Below the pieces are notes generated by a model. It had not been told where the DNA came from and did not search any database. It saw only the letters and a list, made by a program, of their open reading frames with translations. This document shows, piece by piece, positions 1-11,907 of a stretch of DNA of 64,000 nt. The DNA is taken from the NCBI GenBank assembly GCA_032718475.1, contig JAUCBJ010004935.1, positions 1 to 64,000 on the forward strand, written 5' to 3'. The translations under genes were made by a program, and so were the position numbers. The DNA is from Nemertoderma westbladi. Lineage: Eukaryota; Xenacoelomorpha; Nemertodermatida; Nemertodermatidae. Each line of letters begins with the position of its first letter. The first letter of the stretch is position 1.

Positions 1-817
<817 letters not shown>

Positions 818-1099
818 CTAGGCTAGCACACAAGGACATGGCCTATCTGTAGTAGTCTAGTAGAAGGAATAGTGCTCCTTCAATACATCTCAACAGACAT
901 CAATTAATTTGCCTGTGCCTACCATAACATAACATATATGCTTGATTTCCAATCACCTCTCACCACAATTATTATTAGTAATTAAAAGTTTCAATTCGAT
1001 TTGTCTTTCCGTTATCTGGTTATTCAGTTATTGCATTATTAATAAATAAATGTTTTAAAATATATCTTACGAAATATGGTTAACAATTAAAACGTGTCG

Positions 1100-1503
1100 C
1101 TAACATTCTCGCTGTGGGGGTTTTAAGGGGTGCTGATTACATTTCTGATGTCAGTTTTCACGTTTACATACATCTAGTCTGTCTGTCTGTCGGTCATTCT
1201 GTTAGTCAGTCTGTCAAAACATAAAAAAATATTCAAATTAACTAACATTCTCGCTATGGGGGTTTTAAGGGGTGCTGATTTCATTTCTGATGTCAGTTTT
1301 CAGGTTTACATTAATCTAGTCTGTCTGGCTGTTGGTCTGTCGGTCTTTCTGTCAGTCAGTCTGTCAAAACTTAAGAAAGTATACTAACTAACCAACATTC
1401 CCGCTATGGGGGTGTTAAGGGTTGCTGATTTCATTTCTGATGTCAGTTTACACGTTTACATAAATATAGTCTGTCTGTCTGTCGGTCTTACTGTCAGTCT
1501 GTA
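1100..1503. repeat. three-copy satellite, period about 142-150 bp
   Basis: Three diverged direct repeats begin near 1100, 1242 and 1392. Each opens with a (C)TAACATTC-type segment, runs through GGGGGTTTTAAGGGG and TTTCTGATGTCAG, and closes with a GTCTGTCTGTCGGTC tract. The GTCT stretch looks like a replication-slippage tail inside each unit. No coding potential is seen. 817-1099, upstream, is plain AT-rich sequence in which I recognise nothing. Confidence 0.85.
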
Positions 1504-1682
1504 CTACTGTACTGTGGTTGGCATTACGCCATATACCTAACATTGATAATACAGTCTACAATAAAGCCTATCCTATCTACAGTACAAAATGGATTTTTTG
1601 CCATGAAGAGCACTAAATGTCTTTAATACTATCCACCAGTATACCTAGACCAAAAGCCTTCCAATAAAACATGTATTGCAGC

Positions 1683-1737
1683 ATGACGTCCACTGCATGT
1701 GTTAGTGTTGTCCATGGTGACATGCACTGGACGTCAT
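1683..1737. repeat. 18-bp inverted repeat with 19-bp spacer
   Basis: ATGACGTCCACTGCATGT at 1683-1700 pairs with ACATGCACTGGACGTCAT at 1720-1737 with one mismatch, so the DNA or its transcript could form a stable hairpin. It lies in an otherwise featureless stretch (1504-1829). It may be the remnant of a small fold-back element. Confidence 0.8.
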
Positions 1738-1829
1738 AGGCTCTAAGGGGTTAACCAACACGGTCCCTACTTCGCCCTGTCGACACCCCAGCCATTTTTC
1801 ACCAATCCTTTTTTAGAGTTTTTAAATTT

Positions 1830-2081
1830 TTTTGTTATTGGTAAAAGTTCTAGAACATTAGTAGATATGTTCTTTATGATAGCTACCGGTAGTGTTTTTT
1901 GCTAGCTAGTATTTTTAGAAATTATAAAAAATGTTAAAGTCCATGATATTTCAGGTTAAACTGTTGAAGAATATATTAATGACCAAAATAATTTCCAAAA
2001 ATTACTAGCTAGTAAAAAATACTAGCATTATACCATAAAAAATCTACTAAGGTTCTAGAATATTCACTAATATAAAAAAGC
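1830..2081. mobile_element. AT-rich MITE-like element with CTAGCTAG motifs
   Basis: The left end (from about 1835: TTATTGG, TTCTAGAACATTAGTAGA, then GCTAGCTAGTA) is matched in inverted orientation by the right end (about 2000-2075: TACTAGCTAG, CTACTAAGGTTCTAGAA, ATTCACTAATA). The imperfect terminal inverted repeats are roughly 80 bp and there is no coding capacity. A larger relative with the same end signature lies at about 51445-52080. Exact ends and target duplication cannot be fixed by eye. Confidence 0.6.
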
Positions 2082-2165
2082 AATCAAAATCACAAAAAAA
2101 TAAAAGTTAAAAAACTCATTCGGGACCCTTTTGCTTAAGGAGTCAAAATTGTAGAAAAAATTACC

Positions 2166-2214
2166 GAAGTTTGCGACGTTTGCGAAATTCGCGACGTTTG
2201 CGAAATTTGCGAAG
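2166..2214. repeat. short TTTGCGA tandem repeat
   Basis: Four to five consecutive units of about 12 bp built on TTTGCGA(C/A) followed by GT or AT. It is a local low-complexity repeat with no known role. Confidence 0.7.
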
Positions 2215-2299
2215 AATCCGTCAGTTTCTGTGCCCTAATGGTTTCATGACGAAACAATCAAATCTTACACACTTAACACACACGAACTAATTTAAAGTG

Positions 2300-2580
2300 G
2301 GTTCCACCTTGGTGTAGTGGTTGCATTGAATTCACATCTCCTGTAGGTCGTGGGTTCGATCCTCACATGGGCCAGGGCAGTTTTCATTTCGGCACTAATG
2401 CTTTAAAGGGACCAGCCAGGGCGCATCTCTGCCTCGCATCCTTAAGTGGTAGCTAAATGAGTACTAGAGTTTCCTCTAGGGAGTAAAGTTCTGGGGGGAC
2501 CGCACTGGAAATAAGTCGTCAGACTTTGTGCGTAATCCCTGGCCTAGTGGCCGAAGAAAATTTACTTTTTTTTTTTATTA
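2300..2580 (+). mobile_element. tRNA-derived SINE
   Basis: The head contains a perfect pol III A box (TGGTGTAGTGG, 2310-2320) and a B box (GGTTCGATCCT, 2353-2363) spaced as in a tRNA gene. It is followed by about 200 bp of unrelated body and a T-rich end (TTTACTTTTTTTTTT) near 2565-2578. This is classic SINE architecture: pol III promoter head, body, simple tail. I could not find a convincing target duplication, and the family is not recognised. It differs from the SINE at 39887-40151. Confidence 0.75.
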
Positions 2581-2883
2581 CTATGCCTGAATAATTAAAT
2601 AGAAATTAAATTAATGAACGCTATTTCAACATGAAATCTACGGAATCAATACACAACACACGCACACTACTGAATTTAAAAATTGCAACTTATATTTTAA
2701 CTATATAACTTATTTATATAACTTATTTATTACTACCTTTTAATGGGTGACTAATTTAATTATTCACCCCTATATATTTGTAGCCTTTTTAATTTGTGCC
2801 TCTAATTGAATCAAACATTAAACTAAAATATATGTCACAATATTGGTCTGTCGGTATAGCTGGTCAATGAATACCTCATAAAT

Positions 2884-3763
2884 TTGTTAATTAGTCGCTG
2901 TTCATTCATTGAACATTTGAACACGTGCTGCTCGAAGACCCCACAACGTGTTACTTCTACTGATAAGAGTATGAGTAGCTATAAATTAGCTATTAGAGCT
3001 ACGGTAAACATTGGGCCAGTATTCCCTCCACCTCGCGCTCGTAAGGGGTCGGTTCCATTTTACAATCAGTCAAATTTAATATTGCTCCAAGAAGAAGCAG
3101 ATAAACTAGAACATCTTGGAGTGTTAAGTAAACCGGAAGATGTAGGTGTCGATGTTCATTATGTTTCACCAAGTTTTTTGGTCAAAAAGCCCCGAGGGGG
3201 CCATCGATTTGTAACTGCCTTTAATGATATTGGCTAGTATGCTAGAATTCTGCCTAGTATGTCTACAAAATGTGATGATGTGTTGAGAAAAATTTTGTGT
3301 TGGAAATATCTCATAGTGACAGACTTAACAAAAATATTTTTTCAAATAAGGCTTGCTAAATCTGCTATCCCATTTTTAGGCACTGTAACTCCATTTCAGG
3401 GTATTCGTGTATACACAAGATGTGCTATGGGAATGCCAGGTTCCTCTGAGTGGTCACAGGAATTGATGTCAAGGGTCCTGGGTAACCTAATCCAAGATGG
3501 ATTTGTTGATAAGATTGCCGATGATTTGTTCATTGGTGGTATCACAGTTGAGCAACTGTTCAGTAATTGGGAACATGTATTGTCTCGTTTGGAGGCTAAC
3601 AATTTGAGATTATCTGCAGAGAAAACAATTATTTGTCCGAAACAAACCATAATTCTTGGTTGGTTATGGAAATCGTGTACTCTCTCAGTCAGTTCTCCTA
3701 AATTAAATCCGTTACAATCTGCATGTCCTCCAAACACATGTTCAGAACTTAAATCCTATATTG
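2884..3763 (+). pseudogene. Ty3-like reverse transcriptase, 5' part
   Basis: Palm and finger motifs of a Ty3-type RT are visible. VTDLTK at about 3318 gives the first catalytic Asp. RVYTRCAMGMPGSSE at about 3406 is the QG-region analogue. KIADDLFIGG at about 3512 is the catalytic box, with Ala in place of the usual Tyr in the first position. ILGWLWKSGTL-like thumb sequence follows. One in-frame TAG (3235-3237) interrupts the frame shortly before motif A. The frame stops at the RTE insertion; the last 70 bp are repeated beyond it as the target duplication and the protein resumes at 7548. Confidence 0.8.
3694..3763. repeat. left copy of 70-bp RTE target-site duplication
   Basis: These 70 bases recur at 7548-7617 with a single mismatch (3715 A, 7569 T). 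They encode the same RT thumb segment on both sides of the RTE insertion, which shows that they are duplicated target and not part of the LINE. Confidence 0.92.
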
Positions 3764-6700
3764 TCAGGTCTTTATCTATCTATCTATTATCTTAGGTCAG
3801 GTCAGGTATTCTAGGTCATTGATCAAGAAAACTTGCCACCTCCATGCAGCATAAAGGAGGTGCCACCTGTAGCTGCATAGACCCCTTTTACTAGGGCAAA
3901 TCTGGTCCTGTAACTAGGACCCCCTTCGTTCTGGGATAAGGACGCCCTTGGTCCTGGATTAAGGACCCATATACTTGGCTGCAGGGGTATATGGCCTGAC
4001 CAGGCAGATGGTGTTCTACCAATGGCTGGTCAGGAGTAGAGTGTTCTCATGTCCACTCTGAGAGCACTTCACTGCGACCTGCACCTGGCAGCAAGGGTAC
4101 AGGGCATGACCCAGCAGATGAGCTGCAACAGCCAATGGTGGGTCATGTGCGCCAGAGTAGATATGGGTGATGGGCCTCATATCTGACTCCATTGCGACAC
4201 CCACCCTGTGGAATGGCAAACCAGGGTGTGGTATTTGCCCCGAGAGCTGACTCGGCAAAAAAGCACCCCCAACCCCCACTATGGATTACATTAGCAATGC
4301 GGAGGTCCGTCCACTAGAGGCCAGTGGAATTACCGGACACAATCGGCCTCACAGGCGTCAGTTAACTCCTGACCGGCTGCCTGTCTCACCCCCTACTGGA
4401 GAGAGAGCAGTCAACAATTCTTTGAGTCCCTTTCCTGATGACCTTTCTGGCCCAAACCCTGGGTCACCAGGGAGGCCAGATTGTGATGGGGAGAGGGATT
4501 TTGGAGTTGGAGGCTACTCTCATGTTCCACCCCGACCAACAAAGCCATTGGTGAATCTGAGGCAAGTCACTAGACTAGCCTCAGTAAACACCCTAACACT
4601 CGGGTCCCCAATGCGACAAGGTGAGCTGACTGCCTTGGCAGATAAGCTTTCTCTTAGCGCAGTGGGTGTTGAAGAGCACCGAATGCAGACTGGACAGACT
4701 GATGAGGTTCTGATTAAGGACATGGGGGGCGGTTGGCGACTCGCCCTCGCGTCAGCAGATGATAGTGGCAATGATGGAATTGGTCTGTTGATGAATCCAA
4801 CTGCACATGCAGCATTGGACAAAATAGACCAAATCTCTAACCGCATCATCCGTTGCCACTTCTCATGTTCTGGAAGACTGGCTAAGAAGTTTCCTAAGGT
4901 GGTTCTGATTGTGTGCTACTCTCCAACTAGTGTTGCCCCTGTTGAGGAGGTGGAAAATTTCTACCACAATCTACAAGCAGCTACTGATGGAGTGGATCAG
5001 CATGCATTCTTAACATTCCTGGGAGACTTTAATGCAAGTCTGCATCAATCACCTACATCGGCCTGGGTCTATAGCAATAGTGTTAACCGAAATTCTGTCC
5101 ATCTTCAGGATTTTATCTCTGGAAATGGATTGTTTTCGGCTGGAACCCAGTTCAAGAAGCGAACTGGAAAGCTATGGACTCATAGTGGACCCAGTGGTCA
5201 CAAGTCCCAGATAGACAATATTCTGTTTCGTAGGAAATACAGGAGCTCTATACAAGACTGTAATGCATTTACACTTCGACCCTTCTCCAGTGATCACCGC
5301 CTTATTGTGGCCAAGGTAAGACTTAGTCTGCGGGCTAGCAGAACAACGAAAAATGCCTTGCCGCGGCATGACTGGTCCTCTCTGTTGCAACAGCCAAGTG
5401 TGAGATCCAGCTTCACACTACAGCTGAGCAACAGGTATGAGGCTCTTGCCTCAGAGGCGGCAGATCACTGTGAGGGCTATACTGCCTTTACAGAAGCAGT
5501 TAAGTTAGCAGCTGCAGAAACAGTTCCTGTATACCCTCGAAACAGGAAAAGGGCCCCCTGGACTGACAACAAAATTCAAAAGTGCCGAAATGACCTTCAT
5601 AAGGCGCAGAAAGAGTCCCGACTCAAACAGACTACAGCGGCCAAGAATGCAGTTAAGGCTGCATCTAGGTCCCTGAACAGGCAGTACTCTGTTAATCTAC
5701 AGGAGCTAATAAACCAACAGGTTGATGCCATCAATGATGCTGACGACAGCAGGCAATCATCCCAGGCATGGAAATCGATCAATCTGCTTACTGGGCGGAA
5801 AAGCCAACCAACCACCAAGGTTAAGGCTGAATCACCAGCCGATCGCCTCAATGGTTGGAAAGCCCACTTTGAAAAGCTCCTCAATAATGACAGGGTATTG
5901 CCTGATAACTTTATAGAAGTAAAGGTGTCTGAGTCTGTACTCCCAGATATTCCCATTGGCGATATCTCCTTTGCAGAAGTGAAGGCTGCTGCAAAGAGCA
6001 TTAAGACCAATCGTGCCAGTGGAGTAGATGGTGTTCCCCCTGAGGTCTTTAAAATACCTGAGTGTTTAAAGCTCATCTATCCCATCATAGTAGACATGTA
6101 CCGTACAACAAGAGTCCCACAAGAAATGAAAACAAATAAGTTGGTGCCAGTTCCCAAGAAGGGCAACCTAACACTCTATGGTTCTTTTCGGGGAATCTCA
6201 TTGATCTCGATTGCTGCAAACCTATACAATAGGATTCTATGAAATCGCATCAGGGATCCCATTGAGAGACTGCTCCGTGGAAATCAGAATGGGTTCCGTA
6301 AAGGTCGTGGGACCATGGAGCCCATTTTGGCACTTAGAAGGATAATTGAAGAATTATCAAAAAAGAAAGACAGGCATCTGGCTGTTATCTTTGTTGACTT
6401 CTTCAAGGCCTTTGATTCAGTCTCTCGCTCACGTATGTTCAGCATACTTTCATTATATGGGATTCCTGATGAAATTATTGCAGCAATCAGATCAGTATAC
6501 GATGGTTCGACAACATTTGTGTCTACTGTTGACGGTGACACAGAACCATTTGAAGTGTTATGGGGCGTCCTCCAAGGAGACACACTTGCACCATTCTTGT
6601 TCATTATTGTGGTTGACTATGTTCTACGCATGTCCTTAGATCATCATAATGATGATGGGGTGATGATAACTCCACCTACTGGCTCCAGAAGTCGAGGAAA

Positions 6701-7547
6701 TCCTGTCAAGTACCTAACTGATCTAGACTTTGCTGATGACTTAGGAGTACTCTCAGAATCATTAGAGGGAGCCCAACGGCTCCTCAGCTCATTAGAACAT
6801 GCTGCTTCTAGTGTTGGTCTTTTTATTAACTCCAGAAAGACCAAAATCCTGACAGTTAACTTTGAAAGTCCTCAGCAAGTCTCTGATCGGATGAGCATAA
6901 GCTCAAAGGATGGTATGCTTGAGCATGTGGACGACTTCTGTTACCTGGGATCATGGATCCGGAAGTCAGGTGAGGACCTTCGAATACGTAAGGGAAAGGC
7001 ATGGGCAGCCTTGAATAGGCTTTCCAGGATTTGGAAGTCACCGAGAATTAATCGGAAACTTAAGGTCCGATTATTTAGAGCAGCAGTAGTTCCAGTACTG
7101 CTCTATGGGAGTCCATGCTGGGCTCTAACTGCTGAGTACACCAAAGCTCTGGATGGCACATTCACAAGAATGCTACGCCGGGTTCATTGTGTCAAGTACA
7201 ATGCACACATCTCCAACCAGACACTATATAACATTGGAGGTGTCTCATTGGTTCCCCCAAGCTTGACACTAGAACAAAATCGCCTCCGCTTTGCAGGACA
7301 TTGCTTTCGCCGTGAGGACCAGCCAGTGCATAATCTTGTACTTTGGCAGCCTCATGGAGTGAATAAGCATGGTGGACAGCCCATGACTTTCTTGAGACGC
7401 ATCTTAAAGGACACTGGTCTTAAAGATGCGGATGATCTAGCAAATGTCATGGGTGATAGGGAGTTGTGGCGGTGCAATTTTGTTGACAAGCCGGCACAGC
7501 ATTCTTAAAAATGCAGCTGCAATGCAGCATGCCGATCCTAGTAGTAG
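3764..7547 (+). mobile_element. RTE-type LINE, copy 1, near full length
   Basis: The element consists of a 5' untranslated region of about 520 bp, one long frame with endonuclease and RT, a very short 3' UTR and a short GTAGTAG tail. The 5' UTR starts with a (TCTA)n tract and GGTCAGGTCAGG, and contains two diverged direct repeats near 3975 and 4085. Single-ORF EN-RT layout, short 3' UTR and trinucleotide tail fit the RTE clade. It is inserted in the same orientation as the surrounding Ty3-like pol and is bounded by a 70-bp duplication. A 5'- and 3'-truncated relative lies at 52308-54170. Confidence 0.85.
4281..7508 (+). pseudogene. RTE endonuclease-reverse transcriptase ORF with one stop
   Basis: One continuous frame of about 1,075 codons, broken only by a TGA at 6240-6242. 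An APE-type endonuclease occupies roughly residues 90-360, with VGVEEHR, LGDFNAS (about 5020), GHKSQIDNILF (about 5200) and SSDHRLIVAK (about 5290). RT follows: RASGVDGVPPE (about 6015), FRGISLI (about 6187), FVDFFKAFDS (about 6394), VLQGDTLAPFLF (about 6568) and FADDLG (about 6728, FADD catalytic box). A C-terminal domain around LRFAGHCFRRED completes it. The ATG at 4281 is the first in frame. Nicks the target and copies the LINE RNA there. At the 6240 position the copy at 52 kb has a sense codon, so the stop is a copy-specific lesion. Confidence 0.88.
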
Positions 7548-7617
7548 TCTCCTAAATTAAATCCGTTACTATCTGCATGTCCTCCAAACACATGTTCAGA
7601 ACTTAAATCCTATATTG
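7548..7617. repeat. right copy of 70-bp RTE target-site duplication
   Basis: It matches 3694-3763 at 69 of 70 positions and directly follows the GTAGTAG tail of the RTE insertion. The Ty3-like RT frame resumes here without loss. Confidence 0.92.
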
Positions 7618-8645
7618 GATCCTATAAAGATATATCACGTTGCATCTCTGGTTATACTTCTTTATTATCTCCTCTTGAAGATATGATAAAGGGTTTACAA
7701 GGTCCTGATAAAATTACATGGACACCTGAAATCTTAGGTTACTTCAATAAGAGCAAAGATGCTTTACGCTCTCCGAATGTAATCACGATTCCATCACCGA
7801 ATGATCAATTAATTATCACAGTTGATGCGTCACCAATGAACAATGGTCTTGGATCTACTCTGTATATTGCTCGTGATGGGAAACGCTTACTTGGAAGATT
7901 CTACAGTTTTAAATTAAAATAACACCAAAGAAACTGGTTGCCATGGAGGCTGGAAGGTCTAGCTATTTCAGCAGCAGTAAAACATTTTTCACCCTACATC
8001 AGAGAAGCAAGCAAATCTACTCAAATTTTATCTGACAATAAGACATGTGTTTTAGCGTATAAAAATATATGTCTTGGAAGATTTTCAGCATCAGCACGTA
8101 TTTCAACTTTCCACTCGACTTTAAGTTCACATAATGTGACAGTGTCACACATCAAAGGGTCAGATAATACGTCCAGTGACTATCTTTCTCGACACCCTCA
8201 GGAATGTTTTGATTTGAACTGTCAAATATGCAAATTCAATGAAGAGCTTGCAGCATCTGTTGTACACTCAATGACTGTAGAAGATGTATTGTCTGGTCAT
8301 GGTCGTATGCCTTTTCTGAATATTCCAAGGTGGAAATCTGCTCAACATGATTGTGAGACACTCCGACGTGCATATGCACATCTCACTCAAGGAACCAGGC
8401 CCTCTAAAAAGTGTAAGAATTCTAGGGACTTACATCATTACATTTGTGTTTCCGCAATTTCTGGTGGATTACTTGTAGTACGCAAATCAGATCCATTCCT
8501 TACTACTCGTGACCTTGTAATAGTACCGGATTCAATACTGCCTGGAGTTGTCACAGCTTTACATTTACATTTCCACACTGCACCTGCAACTTACAAGAGT
8601 TTTCAACCAATATTTTTGGGCTATACACTCCGAGTCCTCTATTGA
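7618..8645 (+). pseudogene. Ty3-like RT end, RNase H and integrase N-terminal region
   Basis: Continues the pol interrupted at 3763. The connection domain (SPLEDMIKGLQG, about 7665) leads into RNase H. LIITVDASPMNNGLG (about 7808) carries the first catalytic Asp, and later motifs include SDNKTCVLAY (about 8030) and SDYLSRHP (about 8177). A TAA at 7920-7922 interrupts the frame within RNase H. The zinc-binding N-terminal region of integrase starts near 8500 (ALHLHFH), after which the frame shifts by one. Degrades the RNA strand during reverse transcription in the live relative; this copy cannot make an intact product. Confidence 0.75.
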
Positions 8646-9764
8646 CATGGTTTCCAAGAATTGTTTTCAATGTAACTCATTAAAGAAAATACCTAAAGAA
8701 ATGTTTGAGCAGACATCAATGATATTGGCATCATCACCTGGTGAAATGTTTGCTGCTGATGTAATGTGCAGAGAAAAGCAGAACATATTTGTATTAAGAG
8801 ACTACTACTCTTCTTATACTTCCTCATCAATAATTCCTGACGAAACATCAGATTCATTACGTGAAGCACTCCTATTAAACACCATTCCAATACGTAATGT
8901 ATCATCCACAACTCGAGTCGATTGTGCACCTGGATTTAATCTAAAGAATGATTCTTCATTGAAATCATTTGGTATAGTGTTGGATTTTGGTCGTATTAAA
9001 AATCCAAACAAGAACCCGGTAGGCGAAAAATCTATACAGGAGTTAGAAAAGGAACTACTTCGTCTCGATCCTAGAGGTGGTCCAGTAACAAAGCTATCAC
9101 TAGCTCTAGCAACTGATCATTTGAACTCACGTATCTGTTATCGTAATCTTTCAGCTAAAGAAATTCTCTTTCAGCGAGACCAGAATACAGGAGAGCAATT
9201 GTCTTTCTTAATTCTTTGGAATTGGCTAAATTACAAGCAGAGGCAAAGATGTACAATCACCAAGCTAGTGCCAAGTCTAAGGCAAATAGAGCACCTTTAG
9301 CTAAGGAGGAAAATGAAAGGAGGATGTTGTGGCGGTTTAGTTTACATTAAATCCAAGGGGACAAGTTCCATACTAGAGACAAGTATATTATTACTAATAT
9401 CATTAAAGATAATGCATTCATCAAGAAGTTGAATAATTCTAGATTCGCATCAAAAGAATATCAAGTCCCATTGTGTACTATATTTCCAATAATCTCAGGC
9501 CAAAACGAAACCAAGAAACACCCTATAAACTATGATTTGGACATCCATACTGATAGCAGCTCCGGTGAATCTGAAATTTTTATCCGAAATCTTAAAAATG
9601 AACTAATGGTGGAGAAAGAAGGTGACACTGAATGAGAGGATAACAAAGTAGCCACGGCAGATAGTGATAATAGGTCCAGTGACACTGATACTAAATATCA
9701 GGGTAGACCAAAACGCAAGCGCCAACCGCCAGCTTGGCTTCAGTCGGGTGACTGGGTTACTTGA
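8548..9764 (+). pseudogene. Ty3-like integrase, degenerate
   Basis: Follows the RNase H part in another frame. The CFQC pair (about 8661) completes the HHCC zinc finger. The core shows a plausible D,D,E triad: FAADV (about 8750), VDCAPGF (about 8920) and NPNKNPVGEKSIQELE (about 9003). A frameshift near 9220 moves the C-terminal part into a third frame. It ends in a basic proline-rich tail (GRPKRKRQPPAWL, about 9702) typical of integrase ends in this group; TGA stops lie at 9633 and 9762. No LTR is seen in 9765-9977, which is AT-rich and may be the 5' UTR of the LINE that starts at 9978. Confidence 0.72.
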
Positions 9765-9977
9765 ATAATGAATAATAATGATCTTACCAAGTGACTGACT
9801 ATTGGATATCATTGGTGATGGGATATAATAACGTGTTTGATTTGCCCTAGTTTATAAGTCTAAAGGAAATAGACATTGCGCCAATACCTATCATATGATC
9901 ATATGTTATATTTAAATTATTTTTCAATTTATATATTTTCTATATATTAAGACATTTTCATATATTCAAAATGTGCA

Positions 9978-11236
9978 ATGTTTTCGATTAATAAACTCAG
10001 AGTATCATCTCACAATTGCAATTCAGTGAGAACAATTTTGTCTAGGATAGCTATTAAAGACTTGTGTGATAAATCTGACATGATATTTTTGCAGGAGCAT
10101 CTTCTGCCTCAGCAGGAGCTTAGCTACCTATCATCGATAGATAAGCGATTTATTCCTTACAGTAAATCGCCTGTCGATATATCTTCCAAGATTTTAGTGG
10201 GTCGGCCGAATTGCGGTCTAGCTGCTCTGGTTCGCCAAGACATATTACAATACGTACATTATGATAAATCGGTTGATGATGATAGAATATTAGTGTTAAA
10301 TGTCAATCGAAGTGATGGTTCTAATTTATTGCTGCTTAGTGTTTATTTACCATATTTTTGTCCTGAAAACCACGATTTATTTATAGAATATTTAGGGAAA
10401 CTCGAAGCCCTTATTGATGCGTCGGGAACTAATAAAGTTTGTATAATTGGAGATTTCAATGCAGATCTACCAAAACCATTTTACACTGAACTCAGTGATT
10501 GGTGTGAGGCAAATGATTTACATATATCGGATGTAAAAAGATTGCCTCCAAACACGTTTACATTTGTAAGTGCTGCCCACAGCAGTAAATCGTGGTTAGA
10601 TCATATAGTATGTACCTCATCTGTTGAAACTGTTGCTGTGTTATACGATTTAGTACAGGACGATCACATGCCATTATTTGTTGAGTTGGGCGTTTCACTT
10701 AGTGATGATTCAGGATCAAATTCGTGTCAGGCTCCAGTTGTTGGGCAACCAAACTGGAACCGGGCAAAACCATCCGACATCGCTGCATACTGCGCTGAGT
10801 TAGACAATCACTTGAAGAACATAGGTATACCTAGTGCTTTGAATTGTACTGATTGTAAATGCACGGATCATAGAGACTGCTTAGATACTTTTTGGTCCTC
10901 TATCACTGGCGTTTTTGCAGCAGCTGCTGATAAGGCCATACCCAGTGGTAGATCAGCCAATAATGATAAAGAGTTCAATGTGCCTGGATGGAACGACTCC
11001 GTTAAGGAGAAATATCAATTGTCACGCTCTGCTTTTTTGCTTGGCGCGACGCCGGCTCGTCCAAGCAGGGAGAGATACATAGGAAATATTTGGCAGCGCG
11101 TGCTGTTTTTAAGCGAGCTTTTCGTATTTGTAAACGTTCAGAAGCAAAATACAAGGCTGACAAACTAGCCAATTCGGTGCTACATAAAGATTTCAAAACT
11201 TTTTGTAATGATTTTAAGAAATCCAGTAAAACTTCA
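9978..11236 (+). pseudogene. LINE apurinic-type endonuclease domain
   Basis: The ORF starts at the ATG of 9978. APE-type endonuclease motifs in order: SHNCNSV (about 10005), FLQEHLL (about 10086), GLAALVR (about 10215), LLLLSVYLPY (about 10327), IIGDFNADL (about 10445), SWLDHIV (about 10590) and DDHMPLF (about 10658). This is a complete catalytic domain of about 240 residues that nicks target DNA to prime reverse transcription. A one-base frameshift near 11085 moves the linker into another frame, which stays open to 11236, where the outer BEL LTR begins. Confidence 0.85.
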
Positions 11237-11843
11237 TGTAAGCGGATTCAATTCCGCCGCATTACCCTCATAAAATGGGAAGTGGCACCTTTTCAGCAAT
11301 ATGTTGGAGATACGAGATTGGCAATAACCAATCTCGTATCACAACCAACACCGGAGACAACAAGAACCCCAAAGCCACACAAGGGGAGGTTAGAGGTCAA
11401 ACCACCTCAGAAGGGGAAACAGCCAGCAGGGGCCAACAGGGGGGGAAACACTCCCAGAGAGTGAGAGGCGTAAAGTAGGTTATTAGCCAATGGGGGGCAA
11501 AGGAGAGCATCCACTAAGTAAGAGGCCACAGTAATGTAGAGGTAATCATACATATATATTATCCCGTTACCGGTCTGATTATTCAGTTTCCCAGTCATTA
11601 GTTTGAGTGCAGACCAGTGACATCTTTCACCATCACCAAACGTCACCGTTGTCATTATCTACTTGCTACAGTACTTTATTCACCATTACCGGTTACTCAA
11701 TTTTATTATATCAGACCGTCGGACAACAACACCAACTCAATCCAATTTTCCCTAACGGCCTCTTCTAAACAACTAGTAACATCCCAGCCTGCGGTGACGC
11801 GTACGAACAATCAACCCGGTCAGGATCCCTTGATCCCGTCACA
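11237..11843 (+). repeat. 5' LTR of outer BEL
   Basis: 607 bp, matching 37960-38565. It starts TGTAAGCGGATTC and ends TTGATCCCGTCACA. Both borders are fixed because the two copies diverge exactly there. It contains a 13-bp perfect hairpin near its start (11309-11340). Confidence 0.93.
11309..11340 (+). promoter_or_regulatory. conserved LTR hairpin
   Basis: GATACGAGATTGG (11309-11321), loop CAATAA, then the perfect complement (11328-11340). It is identical in the 3' LTR (38032-38063). A related LTR on the other strand (32959-32989) has a hairpin at the same place with paired base changes. The role is unknown; poly(A) control, packaging or a strand-transfer structure are possible. Confidence 0.8.
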
Positions 11844-11844
11844 G

Positions 11845-11859
11845 TGGAACAATTTAACC
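11845..11859 (+). other. possible primer binding site of outer BEL
   Basis: TGGAACAATTTAACC starts one base after the 5' LTR end. TGG complements the universal tRNA CCA end, as expected for a PBS. The tRNA is not identified, so this rests on position and TGG only. Confidence 0.45.
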
Positions 11860-11907
11860 AACTGCCATAATTGTGACTGCTAGAAGAAAGAGAGAGATAA
11901 AGTAAAG

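Larger units (their letters stand above)
2884..9764 (+). mobile_element. Ty3-like retroelement remnant (pol only, interrupted)
   Basis: The coding order reverse transcriptase, RNase H, integrase, basic C-terminal tail is that of a Ty3-type LTR retrotransposon pol. No gag or protease is recognisable upstream and no LTR pair could be seen, so the copy is truncated at the 5' side, or its 5' part is unrecognisable. An RTE LINE (3764-7547) splits the RT. In-frame stops at 3235 and 7920 and frameshifts near 8600 and 9220 show long inactivity. 2581-2883 between the SINE and this element is AT-rich with nothing recognised. Confidence 0.75.
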
